64,000 nt of DNA from the NCBI GenBank assembly GCA_029204225.1, contig CM055111.1:18825015-18889014 (forward strand), given 5' to 3'. This document shows, piece by piece, positions 11,435-21,079 of this stretch. Source of the stretch: Diphasiastrum complanatum (taxonomy: Eukaryota; Streptophyta; Lycopodiopsida; Lycopodiales; Lycopodiaceae). How positions within the stretch are numbered: the first letter of the stretch is position 1; each line of letters begins with the position of its first letter. The notes beneath the pieces are model-generated. The model had not been told where the DNA came from. It ran no database searches and was given only the letters and a program-made list of their open reading frames with translations. Position numbers and translations under genes: made by a program.

Positions 11435-11901
11435 AGAAGAAGCTAGATCATCTTCCATGAGGTCCTTTGCCAATCCAAAATCTCCTGCAAGATCTTCAAG
11501 AAGTCTTTAGATACTACTTATAAAAGCTGTGACACTAAGATATTATACCACTATCAGCTTTAATTCTGTGATAACTCAAAACCACATGCAATTAAATTTC
11601 ATGGAAATCTCACAGTTTATAAGTGGCCATATTCAGATTACAACAAATGGAGATCCCTGAATGTTAGCTATTGCATCAGAAATATATACGTTATATTGAA
11701 TAATCTACTTTCGCCTAACATGGTGAGCAGTTGTCAAAAAGCTACGGAATTTCAGGATTCAACAAGAAGCTTTAAGCGCTTCACAAAATCTGATGGTTGC
11801 AGCATCTAGATGCAAGAACATTTTCACTCCATAAAAAGAAATGAAAAATAATTACTTTTTCAGGAAAGTAGATCCCGTTTGCTTTTTTCACCATATCCGC
11901 C
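11435..11901 (-). pseudogene. Two exons of a NEK-type protein kinase, relic
   Basis: Two short minus-strand blocks look like exons of a plant NIMA-related (NEK) Ser/Thr kinase. Block 11856-11901 follows a CAG acceptor, encodes ADMVKKANGIYFPEK (family pattern GGDM..IKKA.G..FPEEK), and ends at GTAATT. Block 11435-11484 follows TTGCAG, encodes GDFGLAKDLMEDDLASS (the DFG metal-binding loop and activation segment) and ends at GTAAGT. The phases fit NEK exons. The exon expected between them (LCKW...HRDLKCSNIF) is not readable; only an eroded GGGATCTC trace near 11650 resembles it. No later kinase exons follow, so this is probably a captured or remnant fragment. Confidence 0.65.
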
Positions 11902-12299
11902 CTGAAAACATATGAGAGAGAGAACGTACCCGCGATGGTGCACGATCACCAAGATCAGCATGCGATGGTGGATGAGCGCAACAATAGAACGTAAGAGGAG
12001 AGCAGGATGAGCGTGATGGTGGACTAGGAGAGAAGGGCAAGCAGAGGAGAGGAATAGCGCGGGAAAGTATGGCCCAAAGAGCTCCAAAATCCCCAAAATC
12101 AAGACCCAATTCAAGGATCATTAGCTATAAGAGCCCCAAAATTTCAATCTCTTTCTCTTTCTCTCAATGGCCAAAATGGCAACCAATGAAAATCTTGGTT
12201 TCATGCCTATACTGTACAGTTTTTTTTGAGCATTCGCGCGCGCATGAGGGAGAGAGAGACCAAATTCGAATTACCTCGAGTGATGAAAATGAAATTTGA
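11902..12299. other. GC-richer, CpG-containing stretch upstream of the NEK relic
   Basis: On the minus strand this leads into the first NEK-like exon and is pyrimidine-rich with several CpGs, ending at the TTTTCAG acceptor. It resembles a 5' leader or first intron more than coding sequence. Two overlapping minus-strand ORFs here are low-complexity (Ser/Pro/Cys/His rich) and are not convincing genes. Confidence 0.3.
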
Positions 12300-13250
12300 G
12301 AATCACAAGTGTAGGGGCAAATCCATTAGTACGGCTAGACCAAACTCAAGTGATGTAAGTGTCAACTTGAGATGGATCGAGTTTGAACACAAACAATGAA
12401 CTATGTTGAGTGATTAGGACCAAAACCACATGTTAGGCATGATCTTTGAGCCATCTTGGGCGATTAGCATCAAATTTGAGCTATCTAAATTTTGTAAGCT
12501 TGAGATTCCATGAATTTGATCACTTTAGAAGCAACTTCTAATGATAAAGGCCAAAACTGGGCCATCTTGATTGACACACCTCAAAGTTGAACTATTTCGA
12601 GTGATAGGGGCCATTTCCATCCATAAGGAATCAAACTAAAGCAATCCAATTGTCCTAAGCTTAAACTTGATCAAGTGACAAGGGACATAATAGCCAAAAT
12701 TGAGCTATCGCAACTAAATCATCTAAAATTTGACCTATGTCTTGTGATATGGGTCAATTCCGTTGATAAGGAGTCGAACTCAAGCAATCTAGACAAACTC
12801 AAACAATCTAGCAATCCAAAAATCGAGCTATCTTGATTGATAGACATCAAATTTGAGCTATCTTGAGTGGTAGGGGCCAATTCCATGACGAGGGATCAAA
12901 GTCAAGCAATCTAATCATCCTAAACTTGAAAATGATTGAGTTTGATTGTTTGATGAATTACCTCAAGTCATAAAAACCAAATTGCATGTTAGACATCAAA
13001 ATTGAGCTGTCCCAAATAACAGGCATTTAATTTGAGTTGTCCAATTTTGTAAGCCCGAGATTTTATGAATTCAATCACTCTATGAAGAACCTCAGCTTAT
13101 AACAACCAAAATTGAGCTATCTCGATTGATGGAGATTACATTTGAGCTATCTCTTTTGATATGGGTCAATTTCATTGATAGGAAGTAGAACTCAATCAAC
13201 CTAAATGTACCAACTTGATATTGACCAATTTTGCTCACTCAATGAGCCAC
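12300..13250. repeat. Degenerate repeat family, period about 550 bp
   Basis: Phrases such as 'ttgagctatctcgattgata', 'caattccattgataagga' and 'actcaagcaatct' recur many times with variation. The longer block 12434-12535 recurs at 12983-13085, giving a period near 550 bp, with shorter sub-units inside. The same family reappears at 17961-18265 and 19020-20640. No ORF is credible. It is either an old tandem array or the non-coding body of a decayed retroelement. Confidence 0.75.
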
Positions 13251-13261
13251 ACTCATGCCAT

Positions 13262-13557
13262 CATATCAAACATCTGTACTTCTGGGAACTTGTGTGACCT
13301 TGCTGGTCCTTCATGGAACATGAGGGCAGAAAAGGTTTCGTGACATTTTTTTGTGTCGCATCGTTGGTTTCGTCTCCGTCGTCTGACTTTCTCGTAATGG
13401 ACCGCAAAAGATTCTCGTCCGCAAATCTTTTGTGTTCGTGTCTTCTCGTCAAGTGTTCGCGAATCTTTCGTGCTTCATGTCTCTTGACTTTCGTGTTCGC
13501 GAACATTTTCGTCAAGCAGAGGGCTGAAAGCTAGCAAAGCTTTGTAAATAGAAACAT
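13262..13557. repeat. Solo-LTR-like sequence of the copia B family
   Basis: Clearly similar to 42905-43255, which abuts copia coding sequence. It begins around 'catctgtacttctggg', ends around 'gctttgtaaatagaaacatttt', and contains repeated TTCGCGAA palindromes in units of the type 'cgtgttcgcgaa..ttcgt'. There is no copia coding sequence next to it, so a solo LTR or LTR fragment is the simplest reading. No target duplication was identified. Confidence 0.6.
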
Positions 13558-13730
13558 TTTGCACGAGATCTTTCGTCAGATGTATTGCAAAGGTGTTATC
13601 CATCTTCAAGACCAAAGACTCGTTACTTGTTTCGCCCAATTCGCCCAAGAACTGCCTTTGGCAATTCCGTCATCGGCTCTTCCTCCAAACCGATTTGAGG
13701 GGAGGGGGCTCGGAGCGATTCAAATTTTAA

Positions 13731-13900
13731 ATCCGCGTGGCACTGCCACGCTTAAAAAATCTAGAAAATTGCCACGCGTGGTAGTTTTCCTTACCAAAAG
13801 CTAAATTTTGCCACGCGTGACAAAAATTCTGAAATTTTTTTTGAAGTTTGCCATGCGTGGCAAATTTTTCCAGCAAGTGAAATTCTGCCACGCCATGCCA
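13731..13900. promoter_or_regulatory. CCACGCGTGG palindrome cluster (left)
   Basis: An exact CCACGCGTGG at 13772-13781, near-copies at 13811 (CCACGCGTGA) and 13851 (CCATGCGTGG), and a hairpin-like GCGTGGCACTGCCACGC at about 13735-13751. Another cluster with the same palindrome and hairpin lies at 17441-17478, on the other side of the TNPA-like gene. En/Spm-type TNPA proteins bind short subterminal repeats, so these may be such binding sites; that is inference. Confidence 0.5.
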
Positions 13901-13904
13901 ATTT

Positions 13905-14763
13905 GGGCCTTTTTTGAACTCAAAAAGGGCCTCTTCCTTGCCTAAACATGTTTGCTAATTAGGATTAATTAACTCATTAATCATCCTATGTGGCAATTCA
14001 CCCTGGGTTTATCATGGGTTAACTTCTATTGTAGTAGGCTTCACTTAGGCCTAACATAATATAGCAAGGACACAAAATTTGTAGCCAAAATTTAAATCCA
14101 ATATAACATCTATTTTTTTAAGGCCTTCAAAATTCATCTTTTTAAGCTTATAATGAGTGACAAGGGGGCCCGATATTTCCTTGGGCCCCCATTTTGAAAA
14201 AAAAAAATTGAAAAAAAAAGGGGGAGGGGTATGGGAGTACATCACCCCCCCCATTGTACGCTTGTACCCCCCCCCCCCCCCCCCCCCCCCCCGGGCCCCT
14301 CGCTCTCTCTCTTTCCCTCGGGGCCAACTGGCCAGTCGCGGTCCACCCACCCCTCCGGGCTGCTGGCCCTCGTTGAATCGTGTGGCCCGAAGGGCCACAC
14401 CTAACACCCCCCCTCCCTCGTTGTCCTGTCAAAGAGGGAGGGGGAAGACCTGGGTGCGCGCGCTCATCGCGCTCCCATCCTTTTCACTCATTCTAAGCTT
14501 AAAAGATGAATTTTGAAGGCCTTGAAAAACGGTTATATTGGTATTTAAAATTTAAATTTGTGCCTTGTCAAATCATTATTACTATGGGTTGAGCAAGTAG
14601 AGTTAGAGGAGGGTTAGAATTTGGAGATCTATTTTACACCATTGGATGTGCCATGTCATATGGACCATTCCATCTCACTTGTCACTCTCTTATTGGTACA
14701 CATGTCATCATTAACACTAATTATAATTAGTGAAGAGGCCCTTTTTGAGTCCAAAAAGGGCCC
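13905..14763. mobile_element. Foldback-type element with long inverted repeats
   Basis: An outer inverted pair (13905-13937 against 14732-14763, both built on 'gggcc.ttttttga.ctc') encloses an inner inverted pair (14063-14158 against 14485-14570, about 80% alike, sharing 'aaggccttcaaaattcatctttt'). The core is very GC-rich, with a run of 26 C at 14267-14292. No transposase ORF and no clear target duplication were found. Foldback or MULE-derived non-autonomous element is the likely class. The two long ORFs over the core are compositional artefacts. Confidence 0.6.
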
Positions 14764-14879
14764 TAATGGCAAACTTTTTTGCAATTCTTTTTAGGGACAA
14801 AAAAAAGACCCACGAAATGAAAAAAGTGGGGGGCTCGACTGCATTTCCAAATAGATTTCGTGAAGAAGAGCTTTGGGGA

Positions 14880-14911
14880 GAGAGACAGAGAGAGAGAGAG
14901 AGTGAGAGAGA

Positions 14912-14945
<34 letters not shown>

Positions 14946-15118
14946 AGATAGTTTTGTTTGTTAGTTTTTCATTGTTTATTAATTTGTTTATTGATTGGTT
15001 AGTGAATGATTGTTTATTGTTGGCTTTTGTAGAAGAAAGCTATGCAATTTTGAAGGAAAGGAGACAATCCAAGCAAATGCATAAGGTATGTTAGGCATTC
15101 TAAATTTTGAAGAAAAGC

Positions 15119-15177
<59 letters not shown>
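14880..15177. repeat. Two (GA)n microsatellites
   Basis: Interrupted (GA)n at about 14886-14942 and a pure tract at 15123-15177. Both lie downstream of the TNPA-like gene. Sequence between 15180 and 15750 is AT-rich and holds nothing that I recognise. Confidence 0.9.
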
Positions 15178-15179
<2 letters not shown>

Positions 15180-15757
15180 TTGTTTGTTAGTTTTTCATTG
15201 TTTATTCATGAGATATATTATGCATTCTAAATTTTGATAGATTACATTTGAGTCATAAAGTGCATTTTCATAGTATCTTGAACATGGTGAGATTGATGTA
15301 ACAATGATTAATGATTTTTAATTTAACAATGATTCTTTGATTCATATTCTAGCAATTATCATTTTGTTGATTGATTTGTAATCTAAAAATGATTTAGATT
15401 TCGTTGTTTGCTTTTATAGAGAAAAAAAGAGATGCATCTTAGAAGGAATTAAAGATCATCCAAACAATAGATGAGGTATGTTTTTATCATCTTAATTTGA
15501 TGTTTTGTTTGTTTTTTATTGTTTGTATATATTTACAACAAATTTATACAAGATGAAATAGAAAAACATAAACAATAAACAATCATTCTATACATAATGA
15601 GATAGAGATGATCAAATACAAAAGTTTATATTCATAATTCAAAAAAGTGTACATATTCGCATCTAATTCATGAAAAGAGCATTGATACTAATACTCTTTT
15701 TTTTTACTTTTGCAAATACTAAAAATACATCAAATCTAAGAAGTAATAGTAGGCTTC

Positions 15758-16897
15758 TTAGTCTTCGCTATCCTCTCCCTCATCGTTGTCCGAAGCCGAA
15801 TCTTGTCCTTTGTCTTCGCCTTTGTCCCCTTCATCTTCATTCTCTTCTTCTCCTTGGTTTCCTCCCGTACTTTCTTCCACAAAGGAAGCGGATGCCCTCT
15901 ACATACATATTCACAAAACAAATTAATAACTATTAGCCAAACACGTCATAAAATTGAAATGAAATAAAAATTGTGTATAAAAAATAAGAGAAATACAAAT
16001 TATGTAACAAAAACTTACCCTTGGATGTACGCCTTGTGCCGCAAGATGATCAACCAAAACACTATAGCCATGGCGATATCCAATATTGTACTCGGCATTT
16101 GTATACTTACGCCCATAATCTTCAACCTTCATCAACACCAATCGATGATTAGAAAAAAACAAAAAAAATATTGATAAACAATAAACATATGAAATCCAAT
16201 TAGCTAAAAGAGAATTGCTTACAAATTGGGCATGCATATTGGCCCTACCTCCCGATCCAAGGTGAGATTGGCCTAAAAGATTAAGCCTTGATTTTGTTGC
16301 CTCTCTTTGTTGCTTAAAGCGCTCAGGATTAGGATGCTTGGATTCATAAACAACTTTTTTCCAATCTTTTTTAGATGCCCATCCCGGCCTCTTCTTGCTT
16401 TTACTACAAAATCGTCTTAATAATTGGCGCTTATAATGAATATGCGTACACATACTCGTCTTCGCCCATTTGTCATTAAATAGATTTGGTTGTGGAAACT
16501 CACGGTACAATATATCAAGTATCTTGTCTTTGTCCCCTTGGTCTTGTTGCTCCCAAGGGCTAAACAAATCGTGACCAAAGTATTTAAGAGTAAGGTCGTG
16601 CAATCTATCGATGATGACCTTACCCCTAATGTCCATGATGATGGAATCATCCTCATCAAGGTCATAGAAAATATTCGTGGATTCTTCCGATGGCATGTCT
16701 GTCGAAACGAATCCACGATCTTGTTGATCGGATTCTCCTTCGGAAAGACAAAGGGCTTTTATCCTTTGCCTTTTCTCAGGAGATAGCATAGTATAAAAAT
16801 CTTGCACTCAATTGGAATCTAATCCTGAGGCTTGTCCTCTTCCACCGGAAGAGGATCTTGGCCTCCTCCTTGATGCTCCACTACCACTAGTAGACAT
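15758..16897 (-). pseudogene. CACTA (En/Spm) TNPA-like gene, three exons, one stop
   Basis: Exon 1 (16897-16223) starts ATG with a Ser/Gly/Arg-rich lead, then FYTMLSPEKRQRIKAL, WASKKDWKKVVYESKHPNPERFKQQ and HLGSGGRANMHAQF, the plant Ptta/En/Spm transposase pattern. It ends at GTAAGC. Exon 2 (16126-16019) encodes EDYGRKYTNAEYNIGYRHGYSVLVDHL. Exon 3 (15898-15758) encodes an acidic tail ending in GEDSED and TAA. Exons join in frame to about 305 residues. A single in-frame TGA (16810-16808) interrupts codon 30; otherwise it is intact. The protein would bind element ends. The same domain order recurs at 30.06-30.43 kb. Confidence 0.8.
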
Positions 16898-16963
16898 GAC
16901 TATTGAGAGAAAGATATGAAGTTGTGAAAAGAACTTGGAAAGATATCAAATGTGAAAAATGAA

Positions 16964-17225
<262 letters not shown>

Positions 17226-17440
17226 TGGAGAGATTGAGAAAAAAGTGGAGAGGAGTGAAAAGAAATAAACGATTGAGAGTGAGAGATTGAAAGAGAGAGA
17301 GAAATGAGAGATTGAAAGCCTGAGAGTGAGAGCTTGAGAGTGAGAGTTTGAGTATGAGAGCTTGAGAGCCTCAAATCCACAAGAAATCATGGAGAAATAT
17401 TGAATGAGGGCCTTTATATTCATTTTCCAGATTTCAAGTG

Positions 17441-17478
17441 TCGCGTGGCTCTGCCACGCATTTTTTTGCCACGCGTGG
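17441..17478. promoter_or_regulatory. CCACGCGTGG palindrome cluster (right)
   Basis: GCGTGGCTCTGCCACGC (hairpin-like) at about 17443-17459 and an exact CCACGCGTGG at 17469-17478. This is the same pair of motifs as at 13.73-13.78 kb, so the TNPA-like gene is bracketed by them. The 17480-17925 stretch that follows is AT-rich and has no gene; part of it (17715-17760) resembles 20632-20670. Confidence 0.5.
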
Positions 17479-17925
17479 CAGTGCAACGCAATTTTTTTTT
17501 GCATGGAAATCTATGATTACGGCTTGGAATGTGTCATATGTCGAGTGGTTTGTCAAAATGACAAATTATGGAACTAAAAAAATGATTTGACTCTAATTTT
17601 GAGGACAAAAGCATGTGGGTGAAATGACATATTTTTAAGCATGAATTTTTAAGGACAAAAGCATGTGATTGATATGACATATTTTGGGTATAAGAGGACC
17701 ATATTTTTTTTCAAGATTTTGATGATTTTTTGCAAAAGACAAATGAGTATTAATTGTATTTTGATTTGATATAAGACAAGTAGATGATTTGATATGGTTG
17801 GTACAAAATGACCATGTGTTTAAGAGAATTTTGTGATTTAAAAAAAATGACAAATGTAAATATGTGGTTTGATGGCGCATATAAGTTGTGGACATTATTT
17901 AGTTTATAAAGTATTAATTAATTTG

Positions 17926-18305
17926 TTATATATGTGTCCCTTAGAAACCCTTTCCGACCCTTATCTCATGTGATATGAGCTATCTCAGTATACTAGACCT
18001 GGGATTGGTTGAGTCTGATCACTTGATGAGCCATGTCGAGTGATAAGCAACAAAACCATGCATAGACATAAAATTTAAGTCATCACGTGTAATAGGGGTT
18101 TGACAAGGGGTTGAACTTGAGCTGTCTTGATATATTACTTGTTGAGTCTAGTCACTTGATAGAGCCACGTCAAGTAATAAGCAACAAAATCATATGTTAG
18201 GTAGCAACTTTTGACTTTCTCGAGTGATAGAGACACCAAAATGGGGCTATTTACATTGATAGACATATTTATATATGTGTCCCTTAGAAACCCTTTCCGA
18301 CCCTT
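17926..18305. repeat. Patch insertion: 305-bp copy between 37-bp direct repeats
   Basis: The 37-bp sequence ending in 'ttagaaaccctttccgaccc' plus TT occurs at 17926-17962 and again at 18269-18305. Between them, 17961-18265 is a colinear, indel-free copy of 19296-19600 (about 17 differences in 305, mostly transitions). This is what is expected when a staggered break is filled with a patch copied from nearby sequence. Confidence 0.85.
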
Positions 18306-19020
18306 TTAGGTCAGAACTTACTGGGGCGGAATCTTTTTTAAAAATAAAAAAACATGTGTTAAGCTGGGTGCAATCTTCCTTTTTCTTTTTTGTAATACAC
18401 TGAGGGACGCTAGATATACTACTACTTCCATGAGGTATTGTACCAATGAGCTAATAGATTTCGAGGAACATGGTTGTGTGCTGTGCAGTTAAAGCCAGTT
18501 GAAGGAAGATTAAGGATAGAAGAGATCTGAAATCTTTGTGGGTGGAATCCGAGGAGGGATTGGAGGTGGGTTTTTTTCGTTAAGGGATTGTTGATGGATG
18601 GAGATGAGAGCAATTGACAAGAGTGCAAGGGAATGTGGTGGGGTATTTTTGGATTTTGTGTTGAGTGGATGGAAAGGAAATAACTCGGCGGACGTTGTTA
18701 GATGATTGCTAGCATCGAGAAATGGATCAAACATCTTTGTTTGTGAAATACTTGGTTGTGGTCTTGTGCAGAGGTGCTACCAGCAAAGCTAACAGGATCG
18801 CCATGACTAATTGATTGTATCACAGTTGAATTTGATTTCAGAAGATCATTGAGAGCGTAAAATGAATTTTTCTTGAGATGGTGATAGGGGACAAGAAAAA
18901 ATTGAGCATTTGCAATGTCCATCTGTTGAAGTGCTCATGCTCCTATATCAGATCTCTGCTACCGTAATCGCTTCTTAAAATAAAACTATTGCTCTCTTGT
19001 CCTTCCAAGCAACAAACTAA
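18306..19020. other. Intergenic stretch, no supported gene
   Basis: Three overlapping minus-strand ORFs (18422-18922) are somewhat more GC-rich than their surroundings but show no domain or codon pattern that I recognise. Nothing else stands out. Confidence 0.4.
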
Positions 19021-20640
19021 TCATCCTACCCAAGGACTAGATTCAATCTATCAGGGGCCAAAATTGATTGTTCCAAATCATAGATTGACCAAGTTCAGTC
19101 ACTCGATCTTCTATGTCAAGTGATAAGGACCAAGATCTTGTATTGGACATTAGATTTGAACTATCTAAAGTGATGGGAATTGACTTTAATCTACTTCATG
19201 AGCACACAATTCCTCAAATTTGGTCACTATATGAGAAACCTTTAGTGATATGCACCAAAAGTGAGCTATTCCAAAATATACACATCAAATTTTAGTTATC
19301 TCATGTGATATGAGCTATCTTAGTAAATTAGACCTGGGATTGGTTGAATCTGATTACTTGATGAGTTGTGTCGAGTGATAAGCAACAAAACCACGCATAG
19401 ACATAAAATTTAAGTCATCACGTGTAATAGGGGTTTGACAAGGGGTTGAACTTGATTTGTCTTAATATATTACTTGTTGAGTCTAGTCACTTGATAGAGC
19501 CATGTCAAGTGATAAGCAACAAAATCATATGTTAGGTAGAAAATTTTGACTTTCTTGAGTGATAGAGACACCAAAATGGGGCTATTTACATTGATAGACA
19601 CCAAAATTGAGCTATTCGATGTGATGTTGGTCAATTATGATCACTCAAAAAACAATGATGAGTAATTAGGACCAGAATTGAGTTGTCTCACATGTAAGCA
19701 CAACATTCAAAGTTACATGAATGTCGTAAACTCGAAATTACTCTAACTTGATCACTCAATGTCTTATCTCAAGTGATAGACAATAAATTTGAGCTATATC
19801 GCATGGTAGGGATCAATTCCATTGATAAGTGATAAAAAACAATCAATCTAAATGTATTGCATAATGGAAGTCCAAGAAGAAAATCCAAAGCATGGCAAAA
19901 GTGATGATGATCAAGAATTAAGCTCTAAAGGAAAGAAGAAAGACAAAGCCAAACAAAAGTGCTTCTTTTGTGGAAGGCACTTTGCATCCCAGTGACAAAC
20001 AGAAGAATGCACAAGATGAGAGTAAGCAAGACAACTTACCGTTGAGGATTATGAGGATGAAGTTGATTCATCCTTGATGGCATCTACACCAACAAGCAAG
20101 AGCTACTCCAATGACACATGGTGGATTGAGAGTGAGGCTAGTCTTGGATCTCTTTAAGTCTTGGATACTCTAAAAGATTGGATATAGAAAATGTACTCTA
20201 TGTTTCTAATCTTACTAGGAGCTTGCTTGGTGTTGGGCAACTAATGGATAGTGGTTTAGATGTTCATTTTAAGGAAGGTGTTTGCTCTATTATGATACTT
20301 GCATTGTAAACATATTTAAGCAAAGGAGGCTATTCTCAAAGGCTCGAAAGCAACCATTTGCTAACTCTTCTACTAGATCTTCTAAGTCATTAGATCTCAT
20401 TTACAGTAGATTTGAAACTAGTTGAGTCTAATCCCTTCATCAGCCATGTCGAGTGATCAACATCAAAACCACATGTTAGGCATCAAATTTGAACTTTGAT
20501 GCTAGTTAATTATGATTATTCAATGGGCTATGTCAAGCGATAGGGACCAAAATAGAGTTGTTTCACATGTAAGTATCAAATTCAAGCTACTTGATTTTTC
20601 CAAACTCGGGATTTTGAAGATTTTGATGATTTTATAAAAA
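19020..20640. repeat. Degenerate 'gagctatc' repeat family, second locus
   Basis: Same family as 12.3-13.25 kb: phrases 'ttgagctatctc', 'gtgataagcaacaaaaccaca', 'caattccattgataagtga' and 'cactcgatgagccatgtc' recur. The stretch 19296-19600 is the template for the patch at 17961-18265. A copia fragment (19869-20315) lies inside it, so the repeats at 20390-20640 are the continuation. Confidence 0.7.
19869..20315 (+). pseudogene. Ty1/copia fragment: zinc knuckle to protease region
   Basis: The plus strand reads GKKKDKAKQKCFFCGRHFASQ (a copia nucleocapsid knuckle that has lost residues), then DTWWIESEAS at the protease position (the active-site DSG is lost), then ENVLYVSNLTRSLLGVGQLMDSGLDVHF, the conserved copia segment after protease. 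The pieces are in different frames with stops. No LTR is visible on either side. A dead internal fragment. Confidence 0.75.
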
Positions 20641-21079
20641 TGACAAATATGTATTAATTACTGCTTAGTTTTCTAAATAGTTAAAAGAAATCGCATTTCT
20701 ATTTCATAGTTTGCTTGAATCTGCTTCTTTTCTTCATGAATTAGACAATGTCATATTCATTCAAGCAACTTGACATTGGTAAGGTATCTAAATGTTTTAG
20801 TGATAAAAATATTCGTGGATCTTGTTAAATTTGTGTGTACATATCAATTTTAACTGTATATTTTAACAAGTGTATTTTGTCAATATCATTAGCATTCTTG
20901 TCAAAAAATTGCAGATAAAATTTAATCGTTCATTAGCGAAAATGTCTTCTACTGAGAAAATGTCTCGAAACAGGTATATTTATTAAATGTATAGTAGATA
21001 TTATGTACTTAACATTTGGATTTGTAGCATTGTGTGTTGAATATAACTTTTTTGTTTTTTTTCTACGATTGTTTAAAGC

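Noticed and set aside
14051-14516. Overlapping ORFs of 94-119 codons on both strands around the C run
   Set aside because: They are Gly/Pro/Arg-rich translations of a GC-rich inverted-repeat core, open in several frames at once, which marks composition rather than coding.
18422-18922. Three overlapping minus-strand ORFs as a host gene
   Set aside because: No domain, no splice pattern that joins them and no similarity to anything recognised; they overlap in different frames.
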